64,000 nt of DNA. Source: Comamonadaceae bacterium (GTDB taxonomy: Bacteria > Pseudomonadota > Gammaproteobacteria > Burkholderiales > Burkholderiaceae_C). The DNA is taken from NCBI GenBank assembly GCA_947455145.1, contig CANGME010000014.1, forward strand, positions 1-64,000, in the 5' to 3' direction. Both the position numbers and the translations under genes were made by a program. Of this stretch, positions 63,816-64,000 are shown piece by piece (position 1 is the first letter of the stretch; every line of letters starts with the position of its first letter). The notes beneath the pieces are model-generated. The model had not been told where the DNA came from. It saw only the letters and a program-made list of their open reading frames with translations, and did not search any database.

Positions 63816-63871
63816 TTAAAAGCTCAATGGTTAGGACTTGATCAGGAGTTTTTCTGGAGTTGAAAGAAAGC

Positions 63872-64000
63872 TTAGAGTTGAACCGTTGACTCTTGCGGCA
63901 CGTCAATCGCGCACACATTCACGAACTTGCCATTGCGCCAGCAACCTGCTGCAAAAGACATGCTGGTCACGGCGAGAAGAATCAGACCAATTGCGATTTT
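63872..64000 (-). CDS. small secreted Cys-containing protein, C-terminal part
   Basis: Open to the window's last base on the minus strand, 42 residues visible. It reads a hydrophobic signal-peptide core (IAIGLILLAVTSMSFAAG) and then a short mature peptide with two cysteines, CWRNGKFVNVC, ending at STVQL. The start codon is just beyond the window (the first visible residue is Lys). Function unknown. It converges on the broken anti-sigma copy. Confidence 0.55.
   Translation of the reverse strand, partial: KIAIGLILLAVTSMSFAAGCWRNGKFVNVCAIDVPQESTVQL

Overview
The window looks like a chromosomal segment of a GC-rich betaproteobacterium of the order Burkholderiales, most likely family Comamonadaceae (Rhodoferax/Polaromonas-like). 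The support is gene order: ftsY-M16-M16-rsmD-coaD-ferredoxin; TPR protein-lolB-ispE-tRNA-Gln-prs-rplY-pth; nadK-recN-rapZ divergent from hrcA; yicC-gmk-rpoZ-spoT; kinase-phosphatase-rph-rdgB-hemW; plus several Bug/TctC periplasmic binding proteins. No phage, insertion sequence, CRISPR array or rRNA was found.

Layout. 1-7592: end of a chemotaxis receptor, small ORFs, a DEAD-box helicase, an MmgE/PrpD protein with a Bug-type binding protein, arsC-arsH, and a photolyase. 7626-10883: a palindromic repeat, then a tight egtD-senB-selD/senC set, which reads as a selenoneine (selenium ergothioneine analogue) locus without a visible senA/egtB gene. 10959-29152: housekeeping genes (secretion, peptidases, CoA, tRNA hydrolase, PRPP, isoprenoid and lipoprotein sorting genes, mutM, a dynamin-like GTPase, mutY). 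29102-43952: nadK-recN-rapZ, hrcA, two tRNAs, greB, spoT, rpoZ, gmk, yicC, an A+T-richer Ser/Thr kinase-PP2C pair, rph, rdgB, hemW and a CBS protein.

44080-46541 is a nickel module: a NiCoT permease whose promoter is covered by a perfect inverted repeat resembling a NikR operator, a convergent nikR, and a CobW-family GTPase with a His-rich segment. 46720-52856 is a catabolic set: zinc alcohol dehydrogenase, Rieske oxygenase alpha subunit, Rieske ferredoxin, a tartrate dehydrogenase-like enzyme and two Bug binding proteins.

53027-55520 is a complete bufferin (BufA1-BufB-BufC-BufD) copper-binding RiPP operon. 55558-62041 is the most interesting part: an ECF sigma factor and anti-sigma factor face two operons of periplasmic or envelope proteins (DUF3455 lipoprotein, Tat-exported ferritin-like protein, cytochrome c; DUF3034 protein, exported truncated haemoglobin, cupredoxin-like protein, DUF3095 protein). 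Three promoters share TGAATCCA, then CGTA at identical spacing: in front of the sigma gene and in front of each operon. This makes a self-contained candidate stress/redox regulon. It is followed by a tandem HD-GYP protein and a second, 5'-truncated copy of the anti-sigma gene. The window ends in a small secreted Cys-containing peptide gene.
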